Source: Paraglaciecola mesophila (GTDB taxonomy: Bacteria > Pseudomonadota > Gammaproteobacteria > Enterobacterales > Alteromonadaceae). From it: a DNA stretch of 64,000 nucleotides. Location: contig NZ_CP047656.1 in the NCBI RefSeq assembly GCF_009906955.1, positions 1 to 64,000 of the forward strand, given 5' to 3'. Each line of letters begins with the position of its first letter. The first letter of the stretch is position 1. Under the pieces are notes generated by a model that had not been told where the DNA came from, made no database searches, and worked only from the letters and a program-made list of their open reading frames with translations. The position numbers were made by a program, and so were the translations under genes. Positions 46,218-55,734 of the stretch are shown here, piece after piece.

Positions 46218-48373
46218 CCGATTCAATGGTAAAGCAAACGGCCAACAATGATGATGCATCGAATACAAAACCTCTAGATGCTCAGTCATCTGACGTTACA
46301 CAGGTGCCGACCACGACTAGTATTTTACAGAACTTATTGAAGATAGGCCGTATTCGTCCATTGGACCTAGCATTTGCTGAATTTGTAATGCTTCACGAAC
46401 AAGGAAAACACGCTGTCGATGTGAACGGTATTCATGTGGTGGGGTTATTGGCAGCCTATTTGAGTAGCCGCCTTGGGGAGCAAGATAGCTGCCTTAATTT
46501 GAATAATACTTATCAGCCCTTTTTACCTTTTTACCGATTCGAGCCTATTGACCGGCTACTGACTATGTTAAGCGCATCGACCTGTGTTGCTGTGGTTGAT
46601 GAGCGATACACAGGGGAGGCGGAGAATGCCAGTACTGTTAATAAGAGCACTGAAAAAAACGCTGTAAAAAATACGCTATCGACAAGCTGCGAGCCCGCGT
46701 TTTCGTCCCAAAGCAAGCCTCTTATTTTACAAGGCAATGCGTTTTATATGCAGCGCTACTGGCAATATGAAGTACAGCTGGCGAGTAAAATAAATAGCAT
46801 GACGGGGCGGGCAACAACATTAGATGTTGCCCAAGGGCAAGCGTTATTAGCTCAGCTGTTTAATACGCATGAATCAAAAAACAGCTTGGCGAAAAACAGC
46901 TTGGCGAAAAACAGCGCACAAGATCAGCAAGCAGCGCCTATTGACTGGCAGCAAGTGGCAGTGTGCCTGGCGGCAAGTCAAAATGTTAGCGTTATAACGG
47001 GAGGCCCTGGTACAGGAAAAACCACAACAGTTATACGGCTAATGGCTTTATTACAGGGACTGGCAAGGCATGCACAGAAGAAACTGAAAATTAAACTTGC
47101 CGCACCGACCGGAAAAGCTGCAGCGCGTTTGAGTCAGTCTATTAGTGCGGCTATGGGTAAGCTGCCCACGGCATTACAAGCAGATTTACCCAGCCAGTGC
47201 AGCACAATACATAGGTTATTAGGCAGCATTGCGAACAGTCCTTATTTTCGTTTTAACGCTCATCATCCCCTACATTTAGATGTGTTGATCGTGGATGAAG
47301 GCTCCATGGTTGATTTACCCCTGATGAGCAAATTATTTGCGGCGTTGCCCGCCCATGCCAAAATCATTCTGCTGGGTGATAAAGATCAACTTGCCTCGGT
47401 AGAGGCGGGCAGTGTGCTGTCAGATATATGCGCTGCAGCGCTTAATTTCTCGCCTACTGTGTACGATCAGCCTCCCCCCTACAGTGATGAGGCATTGAGG
47501 GTAATTAAAGACTTGTGTCAAATTGATCTGCAGGTAAGTACACCAAATAAAGCACTGATTAGTAATAGTTTGGCCTTACTACACAAGAGTTACCGTTTCA
47601 GTGAAAAAAGCGGTATTGGTCGCTTAGCCCGCGCGATTAACAGCGGCAAATTAGCCCCATCAAAGACGTTATTCGCTGATGAACGCTACCCTGATGTCGT
47701 TTGGCAAACCAGCGATGAACCAAAAGCCTTAGTGGCTAAACTACTGCCAGATTATCAAACCTATTTTGAGCATGTAAAACACGTTTGTGCCCAAGGTACA
47801 CTGCATAGCAAGGGGCTTGAGGTTTTCTCTTTGTTACAACAACAACAAGTCTTGTGCGCTCAAAAAGAGGCGAATTGGGGCGTACTGCAAGTCAACGCGC
47901 TGATTGAATCAGAACTCAGTAAAAAGGGCGCTATTGAACTAGGGCGTGATTTTTATCCTGGTCGCCCTGTGATGCTTAAGCAAAACGATCATAGTTTAGG
48001 GCTCTTTAATGGGGATATTGGCATCGTAATGCCCGATGCAGAAAACGACGAATTGATGAAAGTGTGGTTTGTCACAGAGCAAAATACCTTGCGAGGGGTG
48101 CTTCCGAGTCGCTTACCCCCTCATGACACAGTGTACGCGATGACAATTCATAAAAGCCAAGGCTCAGAGTTCGATCATGTTTATTTGTGTTTGCCCCGGG
48201 TCGAGACAGGGTCTCAAGCTCGATTACTCAGCCGTGAATTACTCTATACCGGCCTAACGCGGGCGAAAAAGTCCTTCACTCTGTACAGTGATGAGCAGGC
48301 GCTCTCTCTTAGTGTTGCAAGGCGCTGCCAGCGGGGCAGCGGTTTAGCCAGACGTTTATACCAGTTCCATTAA
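46211..48373 (+). CDS. recD: Exodeoxyribonuclease V subunit alpha (RecD helicase)
   Basis: 720 residues, fast 5'-3' helicase of RecBCD. Walker A GGPGTGKT is at 264-271, with LIVDEGSMVDLPLMSKL, ILLGDKDQLASVEAGSVLSD, TIHKSQGSEFDHVYLCLP and the final LLYTGLTRAKKSFTLYS. The first 35 residues and a stretch near 130-160 are low complexity. A 15-bp in-frame tandem repeat gives KNSLAKNSLAKNS near residue 225. The last four codons (Y-Q-F-H-stop) come from a decayed 265-bp element end. It overlaps recB by seven bases. Confidence 0.95.
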   Translation: MVTDSMVKQTANNDDASNTKPLDAQSSDVTQVPTTTSILQNLLKIGRIRPLDLAFAEFVMLHEQGKHAVDVNGIHVVGLLAAYLSSRLGEQDSCLNLNNTYQPFLPFYRFEPIDRLLTMLSASTCVAVVDERYTGEAENASTVNKSTEKNAVKNTLSTSCEPAFSSQSKPLILQGNAFYMQRYWQYEVQLASKINSMTGRATTLDVAQGQALLAQLFNTHESKNSLAKNSLAKNSAQDQQAAPIDWQQVAVCLAASQNVSVITGGPGTGKTTTVIRLMALLQGLARHAQKKLKIKLAAPTGKAAARLSQSISAAMGKLPTALQADLPSQCSTIHRLLGSIANSPYFRFNAHHPLHLDVLIVDEGSMVDLPLMSKLFAALPAHAKIILLGDKDQLASVEAGSVLSDICAAALNFSPTVYDQPPPYSDEALRVIKDLCQIDLQVSTPNKALISNSLALLHKSYRFSEKSGIGRLARAINSGKLAPSKTLFADERYPDVVWQTSDEPKALVAKLLPDYQTYFEHVKHVCAQGTLHSKGLEVFSLLQQQQVLCAQKEANWGVLQVNALIESELSKKGAIELGRDFYPGRPVMLKQNDHSLGLFNGDIGIVMPDAENDELMKVWFVTEQNTLRGVLPSRLPPHDTVYAMTIHKSQGSEFDHVYLCLPRVETGSQARLLSRELLYTGLTRAKKSFTLYSDEQALSLSVARRCQRGSGLARRLYQFH
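46877..46916 (+). repeat. 15-bp tandem repeat inside recD
   Basis: The unit AAAAACAGCTTGGCG occurs twice and then again partially (AAAAACAGCG). It is in frame, encodes Lys-Asn-Ser-Leu-Ala repeats and lies in a non-conserved linker before the helicase domain. Confidence 0.8.
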
Positions 48374-48405
48374 ATATTCACTGAGTGATTAATGATTTAT
48401 TGGCA
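48358..48405. repeat. Internally deleted remnant of the 265-bp element
   Basis: A left end (ATACCAGTTCCATTAAATA) is joined almost directly to a degenerate right end (CTGAGTGATTAATGATTTAT, then TGG), as if the interior had been lost. It contains the recD stop and abuts the stop of the convergent membrane-protein gene. Confidence 0.7.
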
Positions 48406-51400
48406 TTACTCTTTTAAATGCCCCCGTAACATATTGGCACTGCTGGTTAAACTGGCGATAGTGCCAATGACACCGGCTAACGATGCGGCGATGATATACA
48501 AAGATTGCCCAGAGGTCATCGCTACGCCAACGATAATCAGCAGTAGCAGTAAGCCCAGAGGGAGCCGGTAATTCTTCCAAGTGCCCGCTTCGCCGTCAGA
48601 AATTAATCTGCTCATCGCTTGGGGGCTTTCTGCGTGTTGAACAAAATGAGCGAAACTGTGATTAATAATCGTAATGTGTCGTCGTTCGACCTTAATTAAA
48701 CCTGCTAACGCTAAATGCTCTATCATTTCACTGTTTTTCGGGTTGATATATTGCCCCTTTGCCAAATTATACAGTGCGAGCTTTTCAGCATTTGAGCATA
48801 ATTCCCATTTGTAACGATATAAAGGCCCAGCAACCAAAATGATATAGTTAATGGTCGCCCAATAACGCGTGCTAAACGTTTGACTGGATTGGCGTTTTAT
48901 CTGTTGGTAAAAACGTGGAATGTGTGACGGATTCCGCCATAAACTCGTAGGCGTGTGAATAAATGGCAATTCAAGTTTACCTGCATCTTTAACCTCGGTA
49001 TCCACGGCGGGAAACAAGCATGCAAGGTCAGCAAAAAGCGTTAGCTCACTGTTTAAGACTTCAGGCGAGATTTGCTGGGTAATTTTGGGCGGTAAATGCA
49101 CTGTAAAGTCCAACAGGCAGTCTGCCCAAGACAAATAATCCGCATGGGCGAGGGTGGCCGTGTCGTCAAAGGATGCCAGCGGATCTTTCATTTTAACGCG
49201 CTGCAGACTGTAAAAGCCGCAGTAAAGGGTCAGCTGGTTTATTTTGCCAAGTAACGTCAGTGACTTGAGCTCCATCAACAAGGCCAACAGTTTTCTCCGC
49301 AGTTTGGGCACTTCAAGGCAGACTTCAATATCCCAAAGTTCAAGTTGATACCCATGTTCGGGGTTTGAAGTCAGCGGTGATAAAGCCACTTTAATATTTG
49401 GTAAAGCCGTGTTGTTGGCTTGAAGGGTTTGTAAGTAGGGACTGTCATTGAGCAACTGGGCGAAATACGTTTGCGTAGCGCTTGCGTCAGTTTCGCTAGG
49501 GGCTGCGGGCGTTGCTGGTACAGGTGACAAGGTAAGCAGGGTCACCAAATCGATACCATTGGGTTTAGGGGAGTCAACTTGCAACCTTAGAGCGGGTGAG
49601 GTTGCACTGCAATTGTCTTGGCGCATGGGTAAGTTCAAACAGCGAATATGACGTAAGAAAAAGGGAGAGTAATACAAGCGTTGCCACAGAGTAACCCGAT
49701 TGAAGTGGAGCCACGCCAGTAACACTATAATAATTGCAAGTATGCCAGCAGCACTGGCGCTGCGAGGCATGGTCAATTCTTGGGTGGCGTGAGTTGGGTG
49801 CGCTTCAGTCGTGCGGGAAAAGGACATATACGAACTCAGCCACGGCCAGTTTTGTGTCGCACTGAGCAAATCTACTGCGCCTGGGAAATCATCAGGCATT
49901 ACTGCCTTTGAGTAATCTGCGCATTTGCTTTGTAATGGCGCAATCCAATTAACCCGGTTATCGGTATGTTTAGCGCCAAACAGTAAGTGTGATGCATCCA
50001 TGCGGTGCTTAGTAATTGAATTAGGAAATCGGGTTAAGCCCAAGGCAGCGACCTCAGCCTGTTCTCTATTAAGTTTATTGCATTGCTGATAATGGTAATA
50101 ATGCGTCAGGTTATTCAGCGGCGTTGTCATGACATTATCCAAATACAAGGCTTGAATAGCGGCTAATGAGCCTAAGCCAAAGGCTAGGAAAAGCGCCCCT
50201 TTCTTTCCTTTTCTACGAATAGAGAAGCTTTCACCAGCTGATTCGAAAAGTAGTTTGTAACCGCGATATCCGAAATAGAATATAAGCAGTACCGTGCTGA
50301 TGGCAATTAACCAAACCATATAACCAGCTTCTTCTTTAGGGTAGATAGCAAGATGAGTGAAAGTGAAAAGGCAATACATGATCCCAATTAAGGTGGAACT
50401 TAGATGAAGCATTTCTTTGGTATCAAATGTGGCGGGTAAATTCACATATTGCTTGAGTTTATCAGTGTCAAATAGACGCCCAAGTATCCAGCTTAAGCTT
50501 GCCAAAATCACGATGAAAACGGCAAAACTAATACACAAAAACATAAATTGGCTCGTCATCAGGGCATCTAAGCTATCGTCAGGATAGAACACCAGTACTG
50601 CCCATTTATCGATGAGAGTGGGCTGAACAAAAAAGCGCCCCGCTTGGCCGTGGTAAAAGCCCTTTACCGCTTGTGTTGATAAGGACAAACTGTGGTGCTG
50701 GCTTTTTTTATCTAACGCCGCGCGAATACGCTGGTCCAATATCGGACTTTGATTACCTGAATAAAAAATATTCTCTACCATTGCGCGACTAGCATCACTG
50801 TGAAAAAGCACTTGACCGTCATCTCTGTCAATAACCATAAACGTCAAATCCATGGGCGCTGGCCGAGCAAGAACAATATTCGGCAAAATCACATCCGCTG
50901 CGATGATGCTGGCATAGCGATCATCTTTTTTATTTTTCTGTGCAATGTCGTCAGCAAAATATAACGGCATTGAAATGGTTGTGCCTCGGGTTGCGTTATT
51001 GACGTTTAACAAGCGCTGAATATATGCCTGCTGATAAGCGGGGTTGGGCGATAGATCGGCGTCGCTTTGGTTTGTCTGTTTGTTTGTTTTTTTAGCCGGC
51101 AGCGCCCACCCCTGATGATCGCGTATTTTTTTAAAGTAATCACGGTTCGATAATTCAAATCCCTCAGGTAGTACATTGTTTTCCACAAAATAAAAGGACG
51201 GAGTCAAAATAGCGCCATCTTTATTGAGTAAAAATACATTGAGTAAACTAAGGGGGGGCACATGTTGATCAATCTTGCTGACATGGGTTTCTAGGCTATT
51301 TCCAGCCGATAGCGTTAATTCTATATTTCGAGTGAAAAAATCAAGTATCTTGGCAGCTTCAGGAGGGGTGCCATCTTGATTTAAAAACGGTTTTAAGTTG

Positions 51401-52710
51401 GTTTTGTGTAAGTCAGAGGTAACGGTAATCCCCTTGTCTTCAGTGCATACATAGCTGATTGAAAATACATCGGTGGAGGAAACCGCTGATGAAGGGATAG
51501 CTACGTGGCCTTGGTTTGCTTTGGAGCAGGCACGCTCACGGGAGCCTATTTTTTCTAAAGCTTGGTTAACGTGCGTACTGATAGCCTGTTCATCGTTTGT
51601 TGCTGATACTTGTTGCGTAACATCAAGCAGTGCTTGATAAAACCCACGAAATTGATTCAGTTCATCGAAAACGTGATAAACATCTTGCTCAATATCTTGA
51701 GATATTTTTTGCGCATACTCTATGGCCTGATGATCCTTGTTATATCGCACCACATATTTTTGAAAATAGGCTAATAGTAAAGACAACACCACGATAAAAA
51801 AGCCGTAGCTAATCAGGTGGGTCACGGTACGATTAATAACCGTAATTGAGTGCGTAATAGGCAGTAAATAGAGACGTAATAAACAGAGTACAAATAGTAG
51901 ACTAACGCTGCTAACAACCAGCAAAGAAGCATTCCAGCTCGTGGTGCTTTGTTGTATCAGTTTGTTGCGCGGCATTAAACCTAGCAAATATAAGTGGTTT
52001 AGGGTGTGCGTTTTACCATTAGCAGAATAAGAAATTGGAATATCTAAGGCGAAAGGAAAGGCAAATACCCGATATTTCCCATAAGAAAGCGTAATGTCTA
52101 TGTGGCTACTGTAACTGGGTAGAGGGGCGTTGCCTTGTGGTTTAACTGCATCAGCCATAGACAACAGTGAGCGGCTTTCTTGGCGTAAAAAAGCGTGGTT
52201 AATACTGGTGAGATCGACGATAGATATGGTTTTCTCTTGCCCCGCGGATGCCAAAACGGCGCCATCTTTGCTGGCAAACAAATATTGACTGAATCCCGCT
52301 TTGGGCGTGGGCAAAATGTCTTGCACCTCTAGTTTGGCAATCGATTCTTTTGCTTTATCTTGAATTAGGATTTGCTGGGCAGCTAATGTGTAGGTTAGGG
52401 GTTTGGGTACTTTGCGCAGAGGCACAGTTGACGTGCGCTGATAACTTGGAAGTAAAGAGCGAATCGATGTTTCACTCTCGTTATAATCGTGGCCTCGTTT
52501 TAACTTGTCGATGTTTTCGTTTAAGGTATTGGTCGCTTCGTACAAAATGCGGTAAAGATTATTGTTGCTCGAGCCTTCTTCGATATTGCTGTAGTACAAG
52601 TAGGCATATAGCCCTACTGCACTAAGCAGAATAATAATGATTAATAACGCCCGTCTTTTTGGCGTTTTAGAGGAGGATAGTGTATTCTGCGCCACCGATT
52701 TTGCTGACAT
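48406..52710 (-). CDS. Large multi-pass membrane protein with Cache-like sensor regions and cytosolic C-terminal domain
   Basis: 1434 residues; no named family recognised with certainty. Hydrophobic segments by eye: ~19-38, ~262-285, ~297-316, ~722-748, then three around 770-850, one near 1005-1025, and a pair near the C-terminus (~1381-1425). The segments ~40-255 and ~317-720 should face the periplasm. The second has double-Cache-like features (LPEGFELSNRDYFKKIRDHQGW; FMVIDRDDGQVLFHSD near 620-635; GRFFVQPTLIDKWAVLVFYPDD). The cytosolic part (~1035-1375) ends in a winged-helix-like block (CSNAEKLALYNLAKGQYINPKNSEMIEHLALAGLIKVER). No kinase, GGDEF, EAL or methyl-accepting domain is seen. It is single-gene, convergent with recD. 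Confidence 0.85.
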   Translation of the reverse strand: MSAKSVAQNTLSSSKTPKRRALLIIIILLSAVGLYAYLYYSNIEEGSSNNNLYRILYEATNTLNENIDKLKRGHDYNESETSIRSLLPSYQRTSTVPLRKVPKPLTYTLAAQQILIQDKAKESIAKLEVQDILPTPKAGFSQYLFASKDGAVLASAGQEKTISIVDLTSINHAFLRQESRSLLSMADAVKPQGNAPLPSYSSHIDITLSYGKYRVFAFPFALDIPISYSANGKTHTLNHLYLLGLMPRNKLIQQSTTSWNASLLVVSSVSLLFVLCLLRLYLLPITHSITVINRTVTHLISYGFFIVVLSLLLAYFQKYVVRYNKDHQAIEYAQKISQDIEQDVYHVFDELNQFRGFYQALLDVTQQVSATNDEQAISTHVNQALEKIGSRERACSKANQGHVAIPSSAVSSTDVFSISYVCTEDKGITVTSDLHKTNLKPFLNQDGTPPEAAKILDFFTRNIELTLSAGNSLETHVSKIDQHVPPLSLLNVFLLNKDGAILTPSFYFVENNVLPEGFELSNRDYFKKIRDHQGWALPAKKTNKQTNQSDADLSPNPAYQQAYIQRLLNVNNATRGTTISMPLYFADDIAQKNKKDDRYASIIAADVILPNIVLARPAPMDLTFMVIDRDDGQVLFHSDASRAMVENIFYSGNQSPILDQRIRAALDKKSQHHSLSLSTQAVKGFYHGQAGRFFVQPTLIDKWAVLVFYPDDSLDALMTSQFMFLCISFAVFIVILASLSWILGRLFDTDKLKQYVNLPATFDTKEMLHLSSTLIGIMYCLFTFTHLAIYPKEEAGYMVWLIAISTVLLIFYFGYRGYKLLFESAGESFSIRRKGKKGALFLAFGLGSLAAIQALYLDNVMTTPLNNLTHYYHYQQCNKLNREQAEVAALGLTRFPNSITKHRMDASHLLFGAKHTDNRVNWIAPLQSKCADYSKAVMPDDFPGAVDLLSATQNWPWLSSYMSFSRTTEAHPTHATQELTMPRSASAAGILAIIIVLLAWLHFNRVTLWQRLYYSPFFLRHIRCLNLPMRQDNCSATSPALRLQVDSPKPNGIDLVTLLTLSPVPATPAAPSETDASATQTYFAQLLNDSPYLQTLQANNTALPNIKVALSPLTSNPEHGYQLELWDIEVCLEVPKLRRKLLALLMELKSLTLLGKINQLTLYCGFYSLQRVKMKDPLASFDDTATLAHADYLSWADCLLDFTVHLPPKITQQISPEVLNSELTLFADLACLFPAVDTEVKDAGKLELPFIHTPTSLWRNPSHIPRFYQQIKRQSSQTFSTRYWATINYIILVAGPLYRYKWELCSNAEKLALYNLAKGQYINPKNSEMIEHLALAGLIKVERRHITIINHSFAHFVQHAESPQAMSRLISDGEAGTWKNYRLPLGLLLLLIIVGVAMTSGQSLYIIAASLAGVIGTIASLTSSANMLRGHLKE

Positions 52711-52874
52711 TGATTTTCACCTTTTCCTTGGTTTGTTAAGTAACAGTCCAAGAAAAGCTAAAAATCAAGTTTTTGGTGAAAAATTGCATAATTTTGAGGT
52801 GTAAGCCACACTGGTATGGCTTGTTTGTACGCTCTCGCTATTCACAACAAACCCACACTATTCAGGACGTTAAT

Positions 52875-53267
52875 ATGACCGAAATTTCAGCTGAAGATTT
52901 TATTGCCCTCAGTAAACTGTTGCCCGAAGAGCGCTTTGATTATGCGATTGCCAGCATGATTGAACGTCAGCATTTGTGGGGACTTTACGGTGATAATGGC
53001 TGGTTAATGCTTAAAGCTGAAGACGATGCGTGCATCCCTGTTTGGCCATATGCTGAGTTTGCCCAAGCTTGGGTTAAAAACGACTTTCCCGATTGCGTGC
53101 CTAAACAAATTGATTTTGCCCAGTGGCATCAAGTATGGTTACCGGGTATGCAAAACAACGGCACCTTAGTGTTAGTCTTTCCTTTGAGTGAAGATGAAGA
53201 GGGGATTATGCTTGAGGCAGAAGAAATGCTTGCCTGCATTGATGAGGAACTACAACCACAAGGTTAG
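52875..53267 (+). CDS. DUF2750 family protein
   Basis: 130 residues from ATG 52875, behind AGGA; the longer frame upstream lacks a plausible ribosome site and family similarity. The DUF2750 pattern is visible: EERFDYAIASMIERQHLWGLYGDNGWLM, IPVWPYAEFAQAWV and an acidic C-terminus (PLSEDEEGIMLEAEEMLACIDEEL). Function is unknown; small, cytoplasmic. The next gene begins two bases after its stop, so the two form an operon. Confidence 0.85.
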   Translation: MTEISAEDFIALSKLLPEERFDYAIASMIERQHLWGLYGDNGWLMLKAEDDACIPVWPYAEFAQAWVKNDFPDCVPKQIDFAQWHQVWLPGMQNNGTLVLVFPLSEDEEGIMLEAEEMLACIDEELQPQG

Positions 53268-53269
53268 TT

Positions 53270-53887
53270 TTGAAAAATTCTGTCATTCAGCATGCGGGCT
53301 TAGGCGCTAGCCAAGCTCGGGTTAATGTATATATTGGCAATCGCCCGACCTATCAAAATTTCCCTGTTATTGACCATCGACAGGCACTCCATGATGGGGA
53401 CATCGAAGCGATCAATAGAGAATGTGGCAATGGCTGGCGTAAAGTGTTCAACGTGTATGCCAAGTTAATCTTTGCCTGGCGCAGTGCTGATGCCAGGTTA
53501 AATGCTCAACTTGCCGGTGCTGAATGTCAAAGCTGGCAGGCCTACAGGGATCGCTTTTTACTTCAGGAGTCAAGTCAAACCGCTTTGATATTTCCCTCTC
53601 TAGAGATAAATAATCAGTCGGTTCCTGTACATATTGACCCTAGGCACAATGGGAATGAAGACGTCGCTGTTTTTCACATCATCATGGGACGCACCTATGC
53701 AAAATCAATGTTGGCCGATATGGCGAATACACAAGCGTTGAATTTGCACTGGCTAGATCAAGAATTTGCCATTGATAGCAAGGCTCGTGCAGTGGTCTGC
53801 CCATACTTTGATTATCGACAATTATCCAATATTAAAATTATCCGTTTAGTCGAGTTATTGATGAGCTTAGATAAAGCGCAGGCCTAG
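53270..53887 (+). CDS. Conserved-looking hypothetical protein (205 aa)
   Basis: 205 residues from a TTG start two bases after the DUF2750 stop; AAGG upstream can serve as ribosome site. It is soluble, with no signal peptide. Distinctive parts are VNVYIGNRPTYQNFPVID, GWRKVFNVYAKLIFAW, FPSLEINNQSVPVHIDPRHNGNEDVAVFHIIMGRTYA and VVCPYFDYRQLSN. The HIDPRHNGNED and Cys-Pro-Tyr-Phe-Asp segments could be metal or substrate sites, but that is guesswork. I cannot name the family. Confidence 0.75.
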   Translation: MKNSVIQHAGLGASQARVNVYIGNRPTYQNFPVIDHRQALHDGDIEAINRECGNGWRKVFNVYAKLIFAWRSADARLNAQLAGAECQSWQAYRDRFLLQESSQTALIFPSLEINNQSVPVHIDPRHNGNEDVAVFHIIMGRTYAKSMLADMANTQALNLHWLDQEFAIDSKARAVVCPYFDYRQLSNIKIIRLVELLMSLDKAQA

Positions 53888-54003
53888 TGCGTGCAGCGCT
53901 AACTCAGGACGGTCATAAAGCGATAAATGTGATGATTAGACTTGATTAAGCCACATATATTAACAACAATTCGCCCCCATTATTAATTCCCATCGAGTGT
54001 GCT

Positions 54004-55701
54004 ATGTCTGAGTCGTTTTTACGTCAACAATTTCCCATCTTTCAGCAACTGAATGACGATAAATCATGGGTGTATTTCGACAATGGTGCTACTACTCAGA
54101 AACCCCAGATCGTCATTGATACAGTCAACCGTTTTTACTCACAGCAAAATGCGAATGTACATCGTGCGAGTCACCGCGCATCGGCAGCAGCCACAGAGGC
54201 TTTCGAGCAAACGCGTAAAGACGTCGCGGCGTTTATTAATGCGCGTAGTGAAAAGGAAATTATTTGGACAAAAGGTACCACTGAAAGCGTTAACTTAATT
54301 GCGAGTGTGCTCGCCAAAGGTCACTTGTCGTCAGGGGACGAGATCGTTTTGTCCGCGTTAGAGCATCACGCGAATATTGTACCATGGCAGCAAATTGCCA
54401 ATGAGCATGGGCTGCGTCTTAAAATCATTCCGGTGGACGAAAACGGCGTATTGAAAGTCGATAATATTAAAAATGTGATCACTAATAAAACGGCTCTTGT
54501 TGCGATTAGTCACGTATCTAATGCGCTGGGCAATATTAACCCAGTGGCGTTGATTATTGCTCAGGCAAAAAAGCATGGGGTGCTAACCTTCGTTGATGGT
54601 GCCCAAGCAGTTGCGCACATGTCTGTTGATGTACAGGCGCTTGACTGTGATTTTTATGCATTTAGTGGACACAAGGTATTCGGCCCAACGGGAATAGGCG
54701 TATTGTACGGTCGTCAAGTATTATTGGACGGTTTGCCTCCTTATCAAATGGGCGGGGAAATGATTGAAAAAGTCAGCTTTTCAGGTACTACATTTCAAGG
54801 ATTACCGTTCAAATTTGAAGCCGGCACTCCTAATATTGCAGGTGTGTTGGGACTTGGCGCTGCGCTGGCATTCGTGCGCCAGCATAGGGCAGCGATCCAT
54901 ACCCAAGAACAAGCCTTGTATACGGCGCTTATAGAGGGTTTACAATCAATAGATGGCATCCGTTTTTGGGGGGAAACTAGCAATAGTATTTGTACCCAGT
55001 CGTTTACGATTGAAGGGGTAAATAATCAGGATCTTGGCGTCTTGCTTAATGAGCATAATATTGCGCTAAGGGTGGGGCATCACTGTGCGATGCCTTTAAT
55101 GGAGGCACTGGGAATTGAGGGTACGGTGCGTATTTCATTAAGCTGTTACAACACCCTTGAAGACGTTAGTCGGTTTGTGGATGTGCTAAAGCGTGTATTG
55201 TGCACCCTTCGCCCTACATCATCCTCTGTGGAAGTCTTGGCTAGGCAGGACAAACTCGAACAAAAGCGGAAGCTTGATAATACGCACAATGACGCCAGCT
55301 CGGTCAATACTGACCTTTTACCGATTGCGAACAAAATCCGTGAGGCGCGCAGTTGGGATGAAATTTATCGGCAGATTATGTTGGCAGGTAAGCAACTAAA
55401 TAAATTACCCCAAGAAGACCAAATAGGCCAATACGAAGTGATGGGATGTGAAAGTCAAGTTTGGCTGAAATGCGAAAAACAAGGGGAGCATCTTATTTTG
55501 TCGGCTAACTCCTCCAGTAAAATTGTGCGTGGCTTGCTGGCGATTATCTTTGAGCCTTTGGCGCACTTAACGCTTAGCGAGATAAAGTTATTTAGTTTGC
55601 CGTCGTATATTCAGTCATTGGGACTGGGTAAGCATGTGAGCCAATCTCGAGGCAACGGTTTACAAGCCGTAATTGAAGAAATTCAACGGCAGGTGCGTTA
55701 G
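54004..55701 (+). CDS. Cysteine desulfurase (SufS/CsdA type) fused to a SufE/CsdE-like domain
   Basis: 565 residues, about 160 more than a single desulfurase. Residues 1-405 are a group II cysteine desulfurase: FDNGATTQKP, VHRASHRAS, HHANIVPWQ, PLP lysine K224 in AFSGHKVFGP, catalytic C361 in RVGHHCAMPL. After a short polar linker (~405-430) comes a complete SufE/CsdE-like domain (~435-565) with the acceptor cysteine C482 in VMGCESQVWL and KIVRGLLAIIF. SufE-type proteins accept the persulfide from the desulfurase, so the fusion puts donor and acceptor in one chain. It resembles CsdA-CsdE in order. No other suf or csd genes are near. Confidence 0.93.
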   Translation: MSESFLRQQFPIFQQLNDDKSWVYFDNGATTQKPQIVIDTVNRFYSQQNANVHRASHRASAAATEAFEQTRKDVAAFINARSEKEIIWTKGTTESVNLIASVLAKGHLSSGDEIVLSALEHHANIVPWQQIANEHGLRLKIIPVDENGVLKVDNIKNVITNKTALVAISHVSNALGNINPVALIIAQAKKHGVLTFVDGAQAVAHMSVDVQALDCDFYAFSGHKVFGPTGIGVLYGRQVLLDGLPPYQMGGEMIEKVSFSGTTFQGLPFKFEAGTPNIAGVLGLGAALAFVRQHRAAIHTQEQALYTALIEGLQSIDGIRFWGETSNSICTQSFTIEGVNNQDLGVLLNEHNIALRVGHHCAMPLMEALGIEGTVRISLSCYNTLEDVSRFVDVLKRVLCTLRPTSSSVEVLARQDKLEQKRKLDNTHNDASSVNTDLLPIANKIREARSWDEIYRQIMLAGKQLNKLPQEDQIGQYEVMGCESQVWLKCEKQGEHLILSANSSSKIVRGLLAIIFEPLAHLTLSEIKLFSLPSYIQSLGLGKHVSQSRGNGLQAVIEEIQRQVR

Positions 55702-55734
55702 GTTAATTGTGCCTGCTACATAAAGACAAACGGA

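Noticed and set aside
52773-52874. 34-residue extension of the DUF2750 gene
   Set aside because: The family begins at the ATG at 52875, which has its own AGGA site.
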